From positions 1,450,535 to 1,514,534 of the forward strand of contig NZ_JH601088.1 in the NCBI RefSeq assembly GCF_000245755.1: DNA of 64,000 bases, written 5' to 3'. Positions 56,976 to 64,000 of the stretch are shown piece after piece. The notes under the pieces were generated by a model that was not told the DNA's origin, ran no database searches, and saw only the letters and a list, made by a program, of their open reading frames with translations. A program made the position numbers and the translations under genes. Numbering within the stretch: position 1 is the first letter of the stretch; each line of letters opens with the position of its first letter. Origin of the DNA: Helcococcus kunzii ATCC 51366. Lineage in GTDB: Bacteria > Bacillota > Clostridia > Tissierellales > Peptoniphilaceae.

Positions 56976-57321
56976 TTTCCTGATTTTTTTCGTTTTTGCG
57001 ATTTAATCAGGAAAGATTTTTTGCTATTTTTCCTGATTTTTTTACGTTTTGTGATTTAGTCAGGAAAGATTTTTGATGTTTTTTCCTGATTATTTTGGAA
57101 TTCTCTATTTAGTCAGGAAAGTCTTTCCTGACTATTTGCCATTTTGCGATTTAATCAGGAAAATTTTTTATCCGTTTTTCCTGATTATTTCTAGTTTTAC
57201 GATTTAATCAGGAAATTTGCCACTTTTTCTTTCCTGATTTTTTTACGTTTTGCGTTTTAATCAGGAAATTTGTCGTTTTTTCTTTCCTGTTTATTTTGCA
57301 TTTTGCGTTTTAATCAGGAAA
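56976..57321. repeat. Inverted-word array B' (reverse copy of array B), 7 units
   Basis: Seven 39-bp units at 56976, 57029, 57082, 57124, 57177, 57230 and 57283. Steps are 53, 53, 42, 53, 53 and 53. The strong arm here is the right one, ATTTAATCAGGAAA, and the weaker left arm is TTTCCTGATTTTTT. Read on the minus strand this is exactly the array-B layout, including inner sequences such as CGCAAAACGTAAA that resemble those of units 1 and 2 of array B. The 42-bp step is explained by a linker of only three bases. Confidence 0.9.
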
Positions 57322-57328
57322 TTCTAAA

Positions 57329-57556
57329 ATTACATGTCTATTTTAGAATTTCCAATTTACACATGTAATTTCTTCTTTTTTCTTAAATGTGTATTTTAAG
57401 ATTTTGAATTTACACATGTAATTTGAAAAATTCCATACATGTGTATTTCCAATTTCCTTATTTACACATGTAATTTTTACTTTTTTAATAATTCCAGCCT
57501 ACAATTTTCTTAACTTTTACATGTGAATATAAATATTCTACGTTTACACATGTAAA
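57329..57556. repeat. Inverted-word array A' (reverse copy of array A), 4 units
   Basis: Right arms TTACACATGTAAT end at 57369, 57422 and 57474 (steps 53 and 52), with a fourth unit about 81 bp further (57515-57556, TTTTACATGTGAATAT and TTTACACATGTAAA). The array directly follows B', so the composite order is the mirror image of the one at 6-630. Confidence 0.85.
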
Positions 57557-57590
57557 ATTAATGATAAAGCTACAACTGACGCATTTTAAA

Positions 57591-57738
57591 GGTCAGCTAA
57601 TCGAAGATTAGCTTCCTTTTGTCTTCAGACGATGCTACGCATCGCCTGAAAGGCTAAGTTTCCGACTCGTGCACCAAATCAAAGATTTGGGCACTCCCTG
57701 GATACCTTCGACCATCAATTTCGCTTTGCGAAATTGGG
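57591..57738. repeat. Hairpin cluster between array A' and T-box module
   Basis: Successive small hairpins: GCTAATC GAA GATTAGC (about 57596-57612), TCAGaCGATGC TAC GCATCGcCTGA (57625-57649, second copy of the hairpin at 24811), GTGC-CCAAATC AAA GATTTGG-GCAC (about 57678-57697) and CAATTTCG CTTTG CGAAATTG (about 57717-57737). They carry more GC than the surroundings and no ORF. Confidence 0.65.
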
Positions 57739-57748
57739 TCTCAGTAAA

Positions 57749-57886
57749 CGTCATTTTCCGCCTGCTTACATCAATTCAAAGCTCCCTACTCGGTCGCTTT
57801 ATCATTGTGTCGCAATGCGTTTGACCTACTTTAGCCGTCAGCTAATCTTCGATTAGCTGAGAGGCTAAGTTAGGTCATAAAAAAAG
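57749..57886 (-). repeat. T-box-adjacent structured module, copy 2
   Basis: Homologue of 24870-25000. The 54-nt hairpin is at 57823-57876 with outer arms GACCTA/TAGGTC in place of GACGTA/TACGTC, a compensatory change. The inner stem CAGCTAATC TTC GATTAGCTG is identical. Upstream segments AGCTCCCTA, GGTCGCTT and GCGTTTGAC are also shared. Confidence 0.75.
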
Positions 57887-58145
57887 CTCTTCGTCCAGTC
57901 TTTCGACTTAGGACGAAGAGTTCAACTTCGTGTTACCACCTAATTTTATATATATTTCACAATATATACCTTAGCAAGTACTATCATACTCCTTTGCTGT
58001 AACGTGCAAACCACGTCGTTTTATCAATAAATCCAAAACGCTGCTCCAAGTCTTTATTCTCTAAATCATTCAATGTCTACTTTCACCATATTAGACTCGC
58101 TGTAAATGAAGCGGATTAGATACTCATCTTTTCATCGCATTTATT
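57884..58145 (-). promoter_or_regulatory. T-box riboswitch, lysine specifier
   Basis: Minus strand: GCGATGAAAAGA start of stem I, apical ACAGCGAGTC...ATGGTGAAAGTAGAC, then GAATAAAGACTTGGAGC. By the usual spacing (codon, purine, short stem, GGAG) the specifier is AAA or AAG, and both read as Lys. The T-box AGGTGGTAACACG follows (57940-57928), then the terminator CTCTTCGTCC/GGACGAAGAG with seven T residues. The downstream operon is the amino acid ABC importer. Confidence 0.85.
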
Positions 58146-58151
58146 CTCTTA

Positions 58152-58180
58152 ATTTTAACAATAAATGTGGATATTGTCAA
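58152..58180 (-). promoter_or_regulatory. Promoter of the Lys T-box leader
   Basis: Minus strand TTGACA (58180-58175), a 17-bp spacer and TAAAAT (58157-58152), ten bases before the start of stem I. Confidence 0.78.
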
Positions 58181-58187
58181 TTGGTAT

Positions 58188-59342
58188 TTAGTTGTAAATT
58201 TTGTGCCAATTGTTTATTATGTTTCTTAATTCTGTACTAATACTTTTATCAGAATAGTCTGTTTGAATAAAATATACATAAGGTTTTTCTCCCATTATGT
58301 ATGCAATTTCCATAGTGTAGGCATATTCGTATACTCCAATGAATCCCATAAAGTTGTTGGTTTCTATATAGTATAGATCTTTATTGGCTTGGGAAGATTT
58401 AACCAAGGAGTCTACTGTTCTTCTATATCTAAATTGGCCATTGTCTTTTTTGAAGGCTAGTTTATAAACATCGATGATTTCTTTAAGTGGCATTTCATTT
58501 TGTGTATTGATTGATAAGTTGTAGAATTTATTTGCATAAGTCTTCCAATCGGCCCTTGCTGCTTTTTCAACATATTCTAAAACTAACTTTATTTTCCAAG
58601 TTTCTGGTTTGATAATCATGTCATCTATTAAGTCCATCAAAGTTATGGTCTTTGATGGGATATTTTCAGAAGTAGTTTCTGGTTCAGAGGTTGTCTCAGT
58701 TTTTTTCTCTGATTCAGATTTTGTTTCTTCTGATGTTTCCTTTTTCTCTTTTAAATCTACAATAGTATTTAGATCTAAATTACCTTTTCTTTCCATATCT
58801 TCTGCAATCATGGATATAATGAAGATATTTGCATTATTTAATGGCAATTTTTCTTTTGAAGAATAAATAAAGTCTTTTTCCTCTTCAATTATTTTACTTG
58901 AATCTTCCTTATCATCGGTAATTTTACTATAGACAAGATTGATTTTATTTTTGTCTAAATTGTATTTTGATAGATAGGTATCAATATCTTTACGGAGATT
59001 TTCATCCTTATTTTTTAGGAATGATTTTATCTCTTCTATTTTCTTTGAGGTTTCCCCTGCTTTGTATTCTGAACTGAATTCTTTCTTTGATTCTTCAAAT
59101 GTTTCTTCTGTTTTTGTGGTATTTTTGTCAGTAAAATGACTCACAGCCTTGTAAATACCGAATATTAGAAGAAATAACACTATCACGAGTGAAAAAAGTA
59201 AAATAGCTAATCTCATATAGTTGATCCTATATAGAGTGTTTTTTCTCCTTCTTAGCTTTTGTCTTTCTTCCTTAGACATGTATTTATTTTTTCTTGGCAA
59301 ATATTTATTTTCATTGATTTTTTTATCTTTATTTCTTTTCAT
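58188..59342 (-). CDS. Membrane-anchored beta-lactamase-fold protein, catalytic motifs missing
   Basis: A 384-residue protein. A basic N-terminus (residues 1-45) is followed by one membrane segment (LAILLFSLVIVLFLLIFGIY), then an extracytoplasmic part. That part has the outline of a class A beta-lactamase/PBP-like serine hydrolase: FIYSSKEKLPLNNANIFIIS in place of the SxxK region, TLMDLIDDMIIKPETWKIKL in place of the SDN region. The catalytic Ser, Lys and SDN residues are not seen. A Ser/Thr/Glu-rich insert (about residues 190-225) looks disordered. It is probably a non-enzymatic cell wall protein. The start at 59342 follows GAGG; the longer frame lacks a ribosome binding site. Confidence 0.65.
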   Translation of the reverse strand: MKRNKDKKINENKYLPRKNKYMSKEERQKLRRRKNTLYRINYMRLAILLFSLVIVLFLLIFGIYKAVSHFTDKNTTKTEETFEESKKEFSSEYKAGETSKKIEEIKSFLKNKDENLRKDIDTYLSKYNLDKNKINLVYSKITDDKEDSSKIIEEEKDFIYSSKEKLPLNNANIFIISMIAEDMERKGNLDLNTIVDLKEKKETSEETKSESEKKTETTSEPETTSENIPSKTITLMDLIDDMIIKPETWKIKLVLEYVEKAARADWKTYANKFYNLSINTQNEMPLKEIIDVYKLAFKKDNGQFRYRRTVDSLVKSSQANKDLYYIETNNFMGFIGVYEYAYTMEIAYIMGEKPYVYFIQTDYSDKSISTELRNIINNWHKIYN

Positions 59343-59420
59343 ATCAACCTCAAAAAGATTATAACATAATTCAAATTTTATTGACATTATAGTATAATAA
59401 ATATTAAATTAGGGGGGCAT

Positions 59421-60284
59421 ATGAAAAAAATTAAAAACTTTGGTTTGCACTTTATTAAATTATTAAGTGAGAATGAAGCAGATTTTGCATCAACATATTT
59501 GGCATATCACTTACTGCTTTCATTTATTCCTTTACTTGTCTTTTTATCACATGTATTGATCTATATAGCTCCAGGCTTTCAAGACTTGGTCTATAATTTG
59601 ATGAGACAATTACCAAATGATGTTAAGAATATCTTTATGCCAATTATAGAGAATATTTTTAATAGTCAATCCTCTTCACTTTCTATCATTGCCATATTGT
59701 CATCAATTCGGCTTGGCTCTAGAGGATTTTTAGGTTTGGTAAAAGCATTAAATAAAATATTTGAAGTGGATTTAACAGGTAAAATTCCCTTTTATGAAAT
59801 TATTTTTTCAGTATTCTATACTGTTATTTTTATGGTACTAATGGCGAGCATTTTGCTATTTACAGTGTTTAATGATACGATTGCTGAACTGATATTAAAA
59901 TTCACAGACCGATATCCGGTACTTTCAAATATTGCTTCATTTTTCTTTAGTGGATTAAATTCCGTTATGCCTTTAATTTTCTCAATTGTAATATTTATTG
60001 TGTTTTATAGATATGCTCCATCATTTAACAGAGGAAATAGGATTAGTTTTAAATCTGCAACAATTGGTGCTGCATTTGCGACACTTGGCATAGCATTAGT
60101 TACTCTATTTTATAGATTTACAAATGACACGTTATCAAGATCTCCATCTATTTATGGATCACTTGGTAGTTTACTTGTAACACTTGTTTGGCTATTAGCT
60201 ATATGTCAAATGATAATATATGGTGCAATATTTATTAAAACATATACTGATATGAAACACGGTCTAATTAAAGAGGATAAATAG
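59421..60284 (+). CDS. YihY/BrkB-family membrane protein
   Basis: A 287-residue integral membrane protein of the YihY/virulence factor BrkB family, with six segments. The conserved N-terminal DFASTYLAYHLLLSFIPLLV and the central RLGSRGFLGLVKALNKIFEV regions are present, as is the C-terminal SLLVTLVWLLAICQMIIYGA. Function is unknown despite an old RNase BN label. GGGGGG lies 6 nt before the ATG. It is divergent from the beta-lactamase-fold gene and monocistronic. Confidence 0.9.
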   Translation: MKKIKNFGLHFIKLLSENEADFASTYLAYHLLLSFIPLLVFLSHVLIYIAPGFQDLVYNLMRQLPNDVKNIFMPIIENIFNSQSSSLSIIAILSSIRLGSRGFLGLVKALNKIFEVDLTGKIPFYEIIFSVFYTVIFMVLMASILLFTVFNDTIAELILKFTDRYPVLSNIASFFFSGLNSVMPLIFSIVIFIVFYRYAPSFNRGNRISFKSATIGAAFATLGIALVTLFYRFTNDTLSRSPSIYGSLGSLLVTLVWLLAICQMIIYGAIFIKTYTDMKHGLIKEDK

Positions 60285-60390
60285 AATTTATCAATATTTG
60301 AAATATTTGATGGTTAGATTTTTCAATAAGAATTAATGAATCCAAAATAACTTTAAAACATCAAATATTGATGAACAAAAACTTAAAATA

Positions 60391-60440
60391 TAAAAAAAGC
60401 TATTGCAGAGACCTAAACATCTCGCAATAGCTTTTTTTTA
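60391..60440. terminator. Bidirectional terminator, YihY and Ig-like surface protein
   Basis: AGCTATTGC and GCAATAGCT with A- and T-runs on both sides. It serves the two convergent genes. Confidence 0.87.
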
Positions 60441-60446
60441 TTTATT

Positions 60447-63400
60447 TTATTTAGCTTGTGCAGTATCTTTTTCTTTTTTCCTTTTGAATAGAAGGAATAG
60501 TAAAAGTGCTAGCACTGATACTCCAGCTATTGAACCCCAGAATACTGGTTTGTTTTCATACCATCTAACGAATAGATTTGTTGAAACTGTGATTTCTCTT
60601 TGGAAATCATATCTTGGTTCAAATGTAAATTTACCTTCGTTATTCTTGTAATTTGTATCTAAAACATTTCCTGCTTTATCTTTTATTACATATCTAACAT
60701 TTTGTCTTATGCCTTCTGCTAATTCTATATTTCCTAAGTATTGGTTGATATTGTCGAATTTATCAATCTTATCTACCAATTCATCGTTAACATAGATTTC
60801 TACTGAGGCAAGACCAAGCGCATCAAACGCTTCAAAATTGATTGGTAATTTTTTACTATTTACAAATGCGTATTCCATTCCCTTAACGAAAACTAGTTCT
60901 GGAGCAGTACTGTCAACAACGAATTGTATCATACTATCACTATCAATATTTTCTTTAAGGTTTCCAGCTTTATCTTTAGAAACTAGGAAAATTTTGTATA
61001 CACCGTCTTCTTTTAAACTATCCTTATTGATTATATATTGATAATTGTGGTAGCCTGCCTTATCCACAGATTCTAATATTTGGAAGTCTACATTTTCCAA
61101 AGCTTGACCATCTCGTGTGATTGTCAATTTAATACTGTTTTTGTCTAATTTTGATAAGTTTGATTCAGTTATTACCAAATCATTTTCAACAGCTTGTGTG
61201 TAGTTTCTATTTAAATCTGATAGATATTGTGAAATTTGATAGATTGAACCATATCTATTTATGATAAAGTTCATTACTTCTGTTTTCGTGTTGCCAGCTT
61301 TATCTCTTACAGTTACAAATAGCTTGTATTTACCTTCATTGTTTATGGATTTTACTAGCGTATCAATCACAATCTTGATTGATTTATTTGTTTTATCAAT
61401 ATTATTTACATATTGTTCTGTAACGTCCTGATCAATGCCTGATTTATTTGTTCTGAATAGTTTAAGATCATATCCAGCGATATTCACATCAGACATATTT
61501 ATAATTGGTAAAATTTCACCATTATATTGGCCATTATTTGATATACCAGCTATATTTAAATAATCAATTTGTTGGTCGATAGTAAAGTTTTTTGGTGATG
61601 CAGATTTACCATAATTGATATCTCCATTTTTATTTGATGCAAGATCTGTAACTTTAACATCAAGTTTATAATCACCATCTTTTCTAAATGCTATCGTTGC
61701 AAAATGAGTATCTCCTGAAGATGACCAAACAATATTAGGATTATTTATTGTTTTACCATCCAATGAAGATTTCAATGTTATCTGAACATTTTCTCTACTA
61801 AAGTTTCTTTCCACAATTCTAATAACAGCCGTTCTCGGATTATTGAAATATCCGTCGATTCCACTATTATTATTGTAAGAAATATTTACAACCGGATTTG
61901 TAATATCCACTATAAATGAATCTGGATTTGTTGTTCCATTTTCATAAACTATTGGATTCATCTTATTTCCAGCATTATCTGTGAAATCTAAATCAAATTT
62001 ATAATCACCATCTGCGGAATAGTATATCCTTGCAATATGGGTTGTATTATCTCCATTATCTCCACTTGATGACCATGAAGAAACTGATGGATTTGGTCCA
62101 TATTGATTCTTTAAGTTAATTTTTACACTATTAGGATCGAAGTTTCTTTCTAGGATTCTAACAGTTGCAACCCTTGGTTTATTATAGTATTTTGAATTGT
62201 AATTTGTGTTGTTATCGTAAGATACGATAACTGTAGGTTTTGTAATATCAATCTTGATTTTCTCAGATTTTCTCGCAGAATTTGTGGCATTATCTGTCGC
62301 AAATACCTCAATTTCAACATTATTTGAATTATTCAAATTACTATCAACAATAATATATGAATTAAATCGATTTGTTAATTCATCATATTTTGGTTTAGTC
62401 TTTGTAAAGTTAAATAACGTACCTTCTTGTGTTACTTTACCATTATTTAGTACTCTATATGAAATGTTTTTTAATCCTGTAGAAGAGTTTGAAACTATCG
62501 GATCTAATACAGATATATCAACTCTTACATTGTCCTTATATATTCCATTTATTGGTTTTTGAGGTGACACACTCACTTCTGGTGATATGCCTTCAATTCT
62601 AGGATCTGTTTTATCGACAATCATTCCATCTGTAGATACTAAAGTATAGTTACCGGATCTATCTGTCACTCTTAAATAAAGAATGAATTTTTGGTCATTT
62701 GAGAATCTAATTGATCCATTATAAGGCCTCCATGCATCAGACTGCATCAAGGCTTGATTACTCATCACGCTTGTAGAATTTGAAACTAAATATTCTACAG
62801 ATTTTATACCAGATGTTGAGTCACTTGAAGTTGTCGTTGCACTTATACCTGATTTTGACCAGATTCCAAAGTATGCATCTTCTATTTTCTTAATCCATGT
62901 TTGTTTATTACCTTCATCAGTTATGGATGTTATAGTACCTTCTGGTTTAACTGTATCGACAGTAAATTCGAATGGATTGTTTTGTCTACTAGTATTTGGT
63001 GTGTCCGCCTTATTACCTGCCATATCAGTATATGATACAAAAAGCTTATAGTTTGCATCAACATTAAAGTTTACATCTATAACATGTGTATCATTATCAG
63101 GTGTTGAACCTTTACGACTTGTCCATTCTCCAATAATATTAGAAATATTTACACTATTACCTTTACTATCAACCGCAGTAATCTTAATATTATTTTTCGC
63201 TACCACCTTATCAAAATGATTTGATCTTTCTTGAATTTTTATTGTCGCTTTTCTTGCCTTTGCAAAATATTTTGAATTATTGTAGCTACTATTATTGTCA
63301 TAGTTGATTGAAATAGCTGGCTTTGTAATATCAATATCATAACCCTTTGTTATTGTATTTTCATTTCCAGCATTATCAACAACTTTAACCACTAATTTCA

Positions 63401-64000
63401 CATCTGATCTATTATGTGTTTTAGCATCAATCACAATATCTTTAGATATTGATGTAGTCAGATTGTTGTAATCGGTTATAGTTACAGGATCTTTATCATA
63501 TATTACAACAGGTTTAGCATCCTTTAATACAACGTCTGAATTTATAATGTAATATTCTAATTTTCTAATACCTGAGCTTAAATGTGGATCAATCGCACTA
63601 ATATTTACCTTTACATCTCCATTATATATTTGTTTTCCTGGATCAGTTATTGTAATATTTGGTTGTTTATTATCATGAATAATAGGATTACTGCTTAGAT
63701 ATGTTACTCTTCCAACTCTATCGGTTAACTTAAAGTAAACAACACTCCTACTATTTTTATTTATTGTTACAGTATCACCAAAATCAAATTTAATATTATC
63801 TAATTCAGCATCTGTCTTATATTTAGTAAAATCATCATCAATGTAATACTCAACTTTTACATCGGTCATATCTTTTACTTCTATTGCCTTCACATCAACA
63901 TTTCGACTTGATATCAATCCAAAAGTTATAAACTCAACAAAGTCTTCCCATGGATTTTTTCTTATGGCAATCTTACCAGTTGGTTTATCCAAATCGATTG
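60447..64000 (-). CDS. Large Ig-like surface protein, C-terminal part, runs off the window
   Basis: At least 1183 residues; the frame stays open to the right edge, so the apparent start near 63992 is internal. It is built of serial Ig-like/Big-type domains of about 100-130 residues, recognisable by the recurring boundary ITKPxxxISYDNNS, then RxATVRIxERNF and later TDxAGNK. A C-terminal helix FWGSIAGVSVLALLLFLLF followed by KRKKEKDTAQAK anchors it. There is no LPXTG motif before this helix, so anchoring is by the membrane and not by sortase. Such proteins act as stalk or adhesin in Gram-positive anaerobes. Adhesion is inference. Confidence 0.88.
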   Translation of the reverse strand, partial: IDLDKPTGKIAIRKNPWEDFVEFITFGLISSRNVDVKAIEVKDMTDVKVEYYIDDDFTKYKTDAELDNIKFDFGDTVTINKNSRSVVYFKLTDRVGRVTYLSSNPIIHDNKQPNITITDPGKQIYNGDVKVNISAIDPHLSSGIRKLEYYIINSDVVLKDAKPVVIYDKDPVTITDYNNLTTSISKDIVIDAKTHNRSDVKLVVKVVDNAGNENTITKGYDIDITKPAISINYDNNSSYNNSKYFAKARKATIKIQERSNHFDKVVAKNNIKITAVDSKGNSVNISNIIGEWTSRKGSTPDNDTHVIDVNFNVDANYKLFVSYTDMAGNKADTPNTSRQNNPFEFTVDTVKPEGTITSITDEGNKQTWIKKIEDAYFGIWSKSGISATTTSSDSTSGIKSVEYLVSNSTSVMSNQALMQSDAWRPYNGSIRFSNDQKFILYLRVTDRSGNYTLVSTDGMIVDKTDPRIEGISPEVSVSPQKPINGIYKDNVRVDISVLDPIVSNSSTGLKNISYRVLNNGKVTQEGTLFNFTKTKPKYDELTNRFNSYIIVDSNLNNSNNVEIEVFATDNATNSARKSEKIKIDITKPTVIVSYDNNTNYNSKYYNKPRVATVRILERNFDPNSVKINLKNQYGPNPSVSSWSSSGDNGDNTTHIARIYYSADGDYKFDLDFTDNAGNKMNPIVYENGTTNPDSFIVDITNPVVNISYNNNSGIDGYFNNPRTAVIRIVERNFSRENVQITLKSSLDGKTINNPNIVWSSSGDTHFATIAFRKDGDYKLDVKVTDLASNKNGDINYGKSASPKNFTIDQQIDYLNIAGISNNGQYNGEILPIINMSDVNIAGYDLKLFRTNKSGIDQDVTEQYVNNIDKTNKSIKIVIDTLVKSINNEGKYKLFVTVRDKAGNTKTEVMNFIINRYGSIYQISQYLSDLNRNYTQAVENDLVITESNLSKLDKNSIKLTITRDGQALENVDFQILESVDKAGYHNYQYIINKDSLKEDGVYKIFLVSKDKAGNLKENIDSDSMIQFVVDSTAPELVFVKGMEYAFVNSKKLPINFEAFDALGLASVEIYVNDELVDKIDKFDNINQYLGNIELAEGIRQNVRYVIKDKAGNVLDTNYKNNEGKFTFEPRYDFQREITVSTNLFVRWYENKPVFWGSIAGVSVLALLLFLLFKRKKEKDTAQAK

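Overview
The window is a 64 kb stretch of a very AT-rich, low-GC Gram-positive chromosome. The gene set fits an anaerobic or microaerophilic peptidolytic Firmicute of the Peptoniphilaceae/Tissierellia type (Helcococcus, Finegoldia and Parvimonas relatives). The evidence is an F-type ATPase operon with AtpI and AtpZ-like proteins, T-box leaders, an A-type flavodiiron protein, oligoendopeptidase F, pyrrolidone-carboxyl peptidase, an Rgg-type regulator, a large Ig-like surface protein and strong ribosome binding sites. The genus is inference. I see no rRNA, tRNA, IS element, prophage or CRISPR-cas.

Layout. 0-5 kb: hairpin-repeat arrays, cold-shock protein, NanE epimerase, holA, a small XRE regulator and a candidate small RNA. 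5-12 kb: ATP synthase operon on the minus strand; its c-subunit carries the Na+-binding residue set. 12.8-18.2 kb: beta-glucoside PTS operon (LicR-like activator, EIIA, EIIB, GH1 phospho-beta-glucosidase, EIIC). 18-25 kb: MFS transporter, Rgg regulator, type-2 IleRS with a swapped GIHH signature, M50-like membrane protein, then a 0.9 kb leader with an Ile-type T-box. 25-30 kb: PatB-type C-S lyase, endonuclease III without its Fe-S cysteines, RodA, MATE. 30-38 kb: ABC exporter, a Pcp/DUF969/DUF979/GGCT pyroglutamate-themed cluster, a CorC/HlyC-type protein. 38-45 kb: XRE regulator, a Cys/His heptad-repeat acidic protein, a structured candidate ncRNA, an ArAE transporter, and SbcC-SbcD preceded by an Abi_2 HEPN protein. 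45-54 kb: flavodiiron protein, PepF, hexosamine 1-kinase plus nucleotidyltransferase, secreted amidase, APC permease. 54-64 kb: amino-acid ABC transporter behind a Lys-type T-box, an inactive-looking beta-lactamase-fold protein, a YihY protein and a giant Ig-like surface protein running off the right edge.

The most unusual feature is intergenic. Six loci (about 0-0.63, 12.46-12.66, 24.46-24.79, 46.43-46.72, 54.14-54.33 and 56.98-57.56 kb) hold arrays of short inverted-repeat units. Each unit is two 9-14 nt arms around about 12 variable bases, 32-41 bp long, repeated at a nearly constant 50-54 bp step (most often 53). The arm word is constant within an array but differs between loci: ACATGTGTAA, TTTCCTGATTAAAT, TTACTTGGTAA, CAGTATAA, TTATACATAA, ACGATGAT. 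The words alternate orientation every ~26 bp, so the geometry is kept while the sequence is swapped. The first and last loci both carry the ACATGTGTAA and TTTCCTGATTAAAT arrays side by side, in opposite orientation. I do not recognise this as a named element. Two of the arrays lie between a T-box and its operon, next to a shared ~130 nt module whose 54-nt hairpin shows a compensatory base-pair change.
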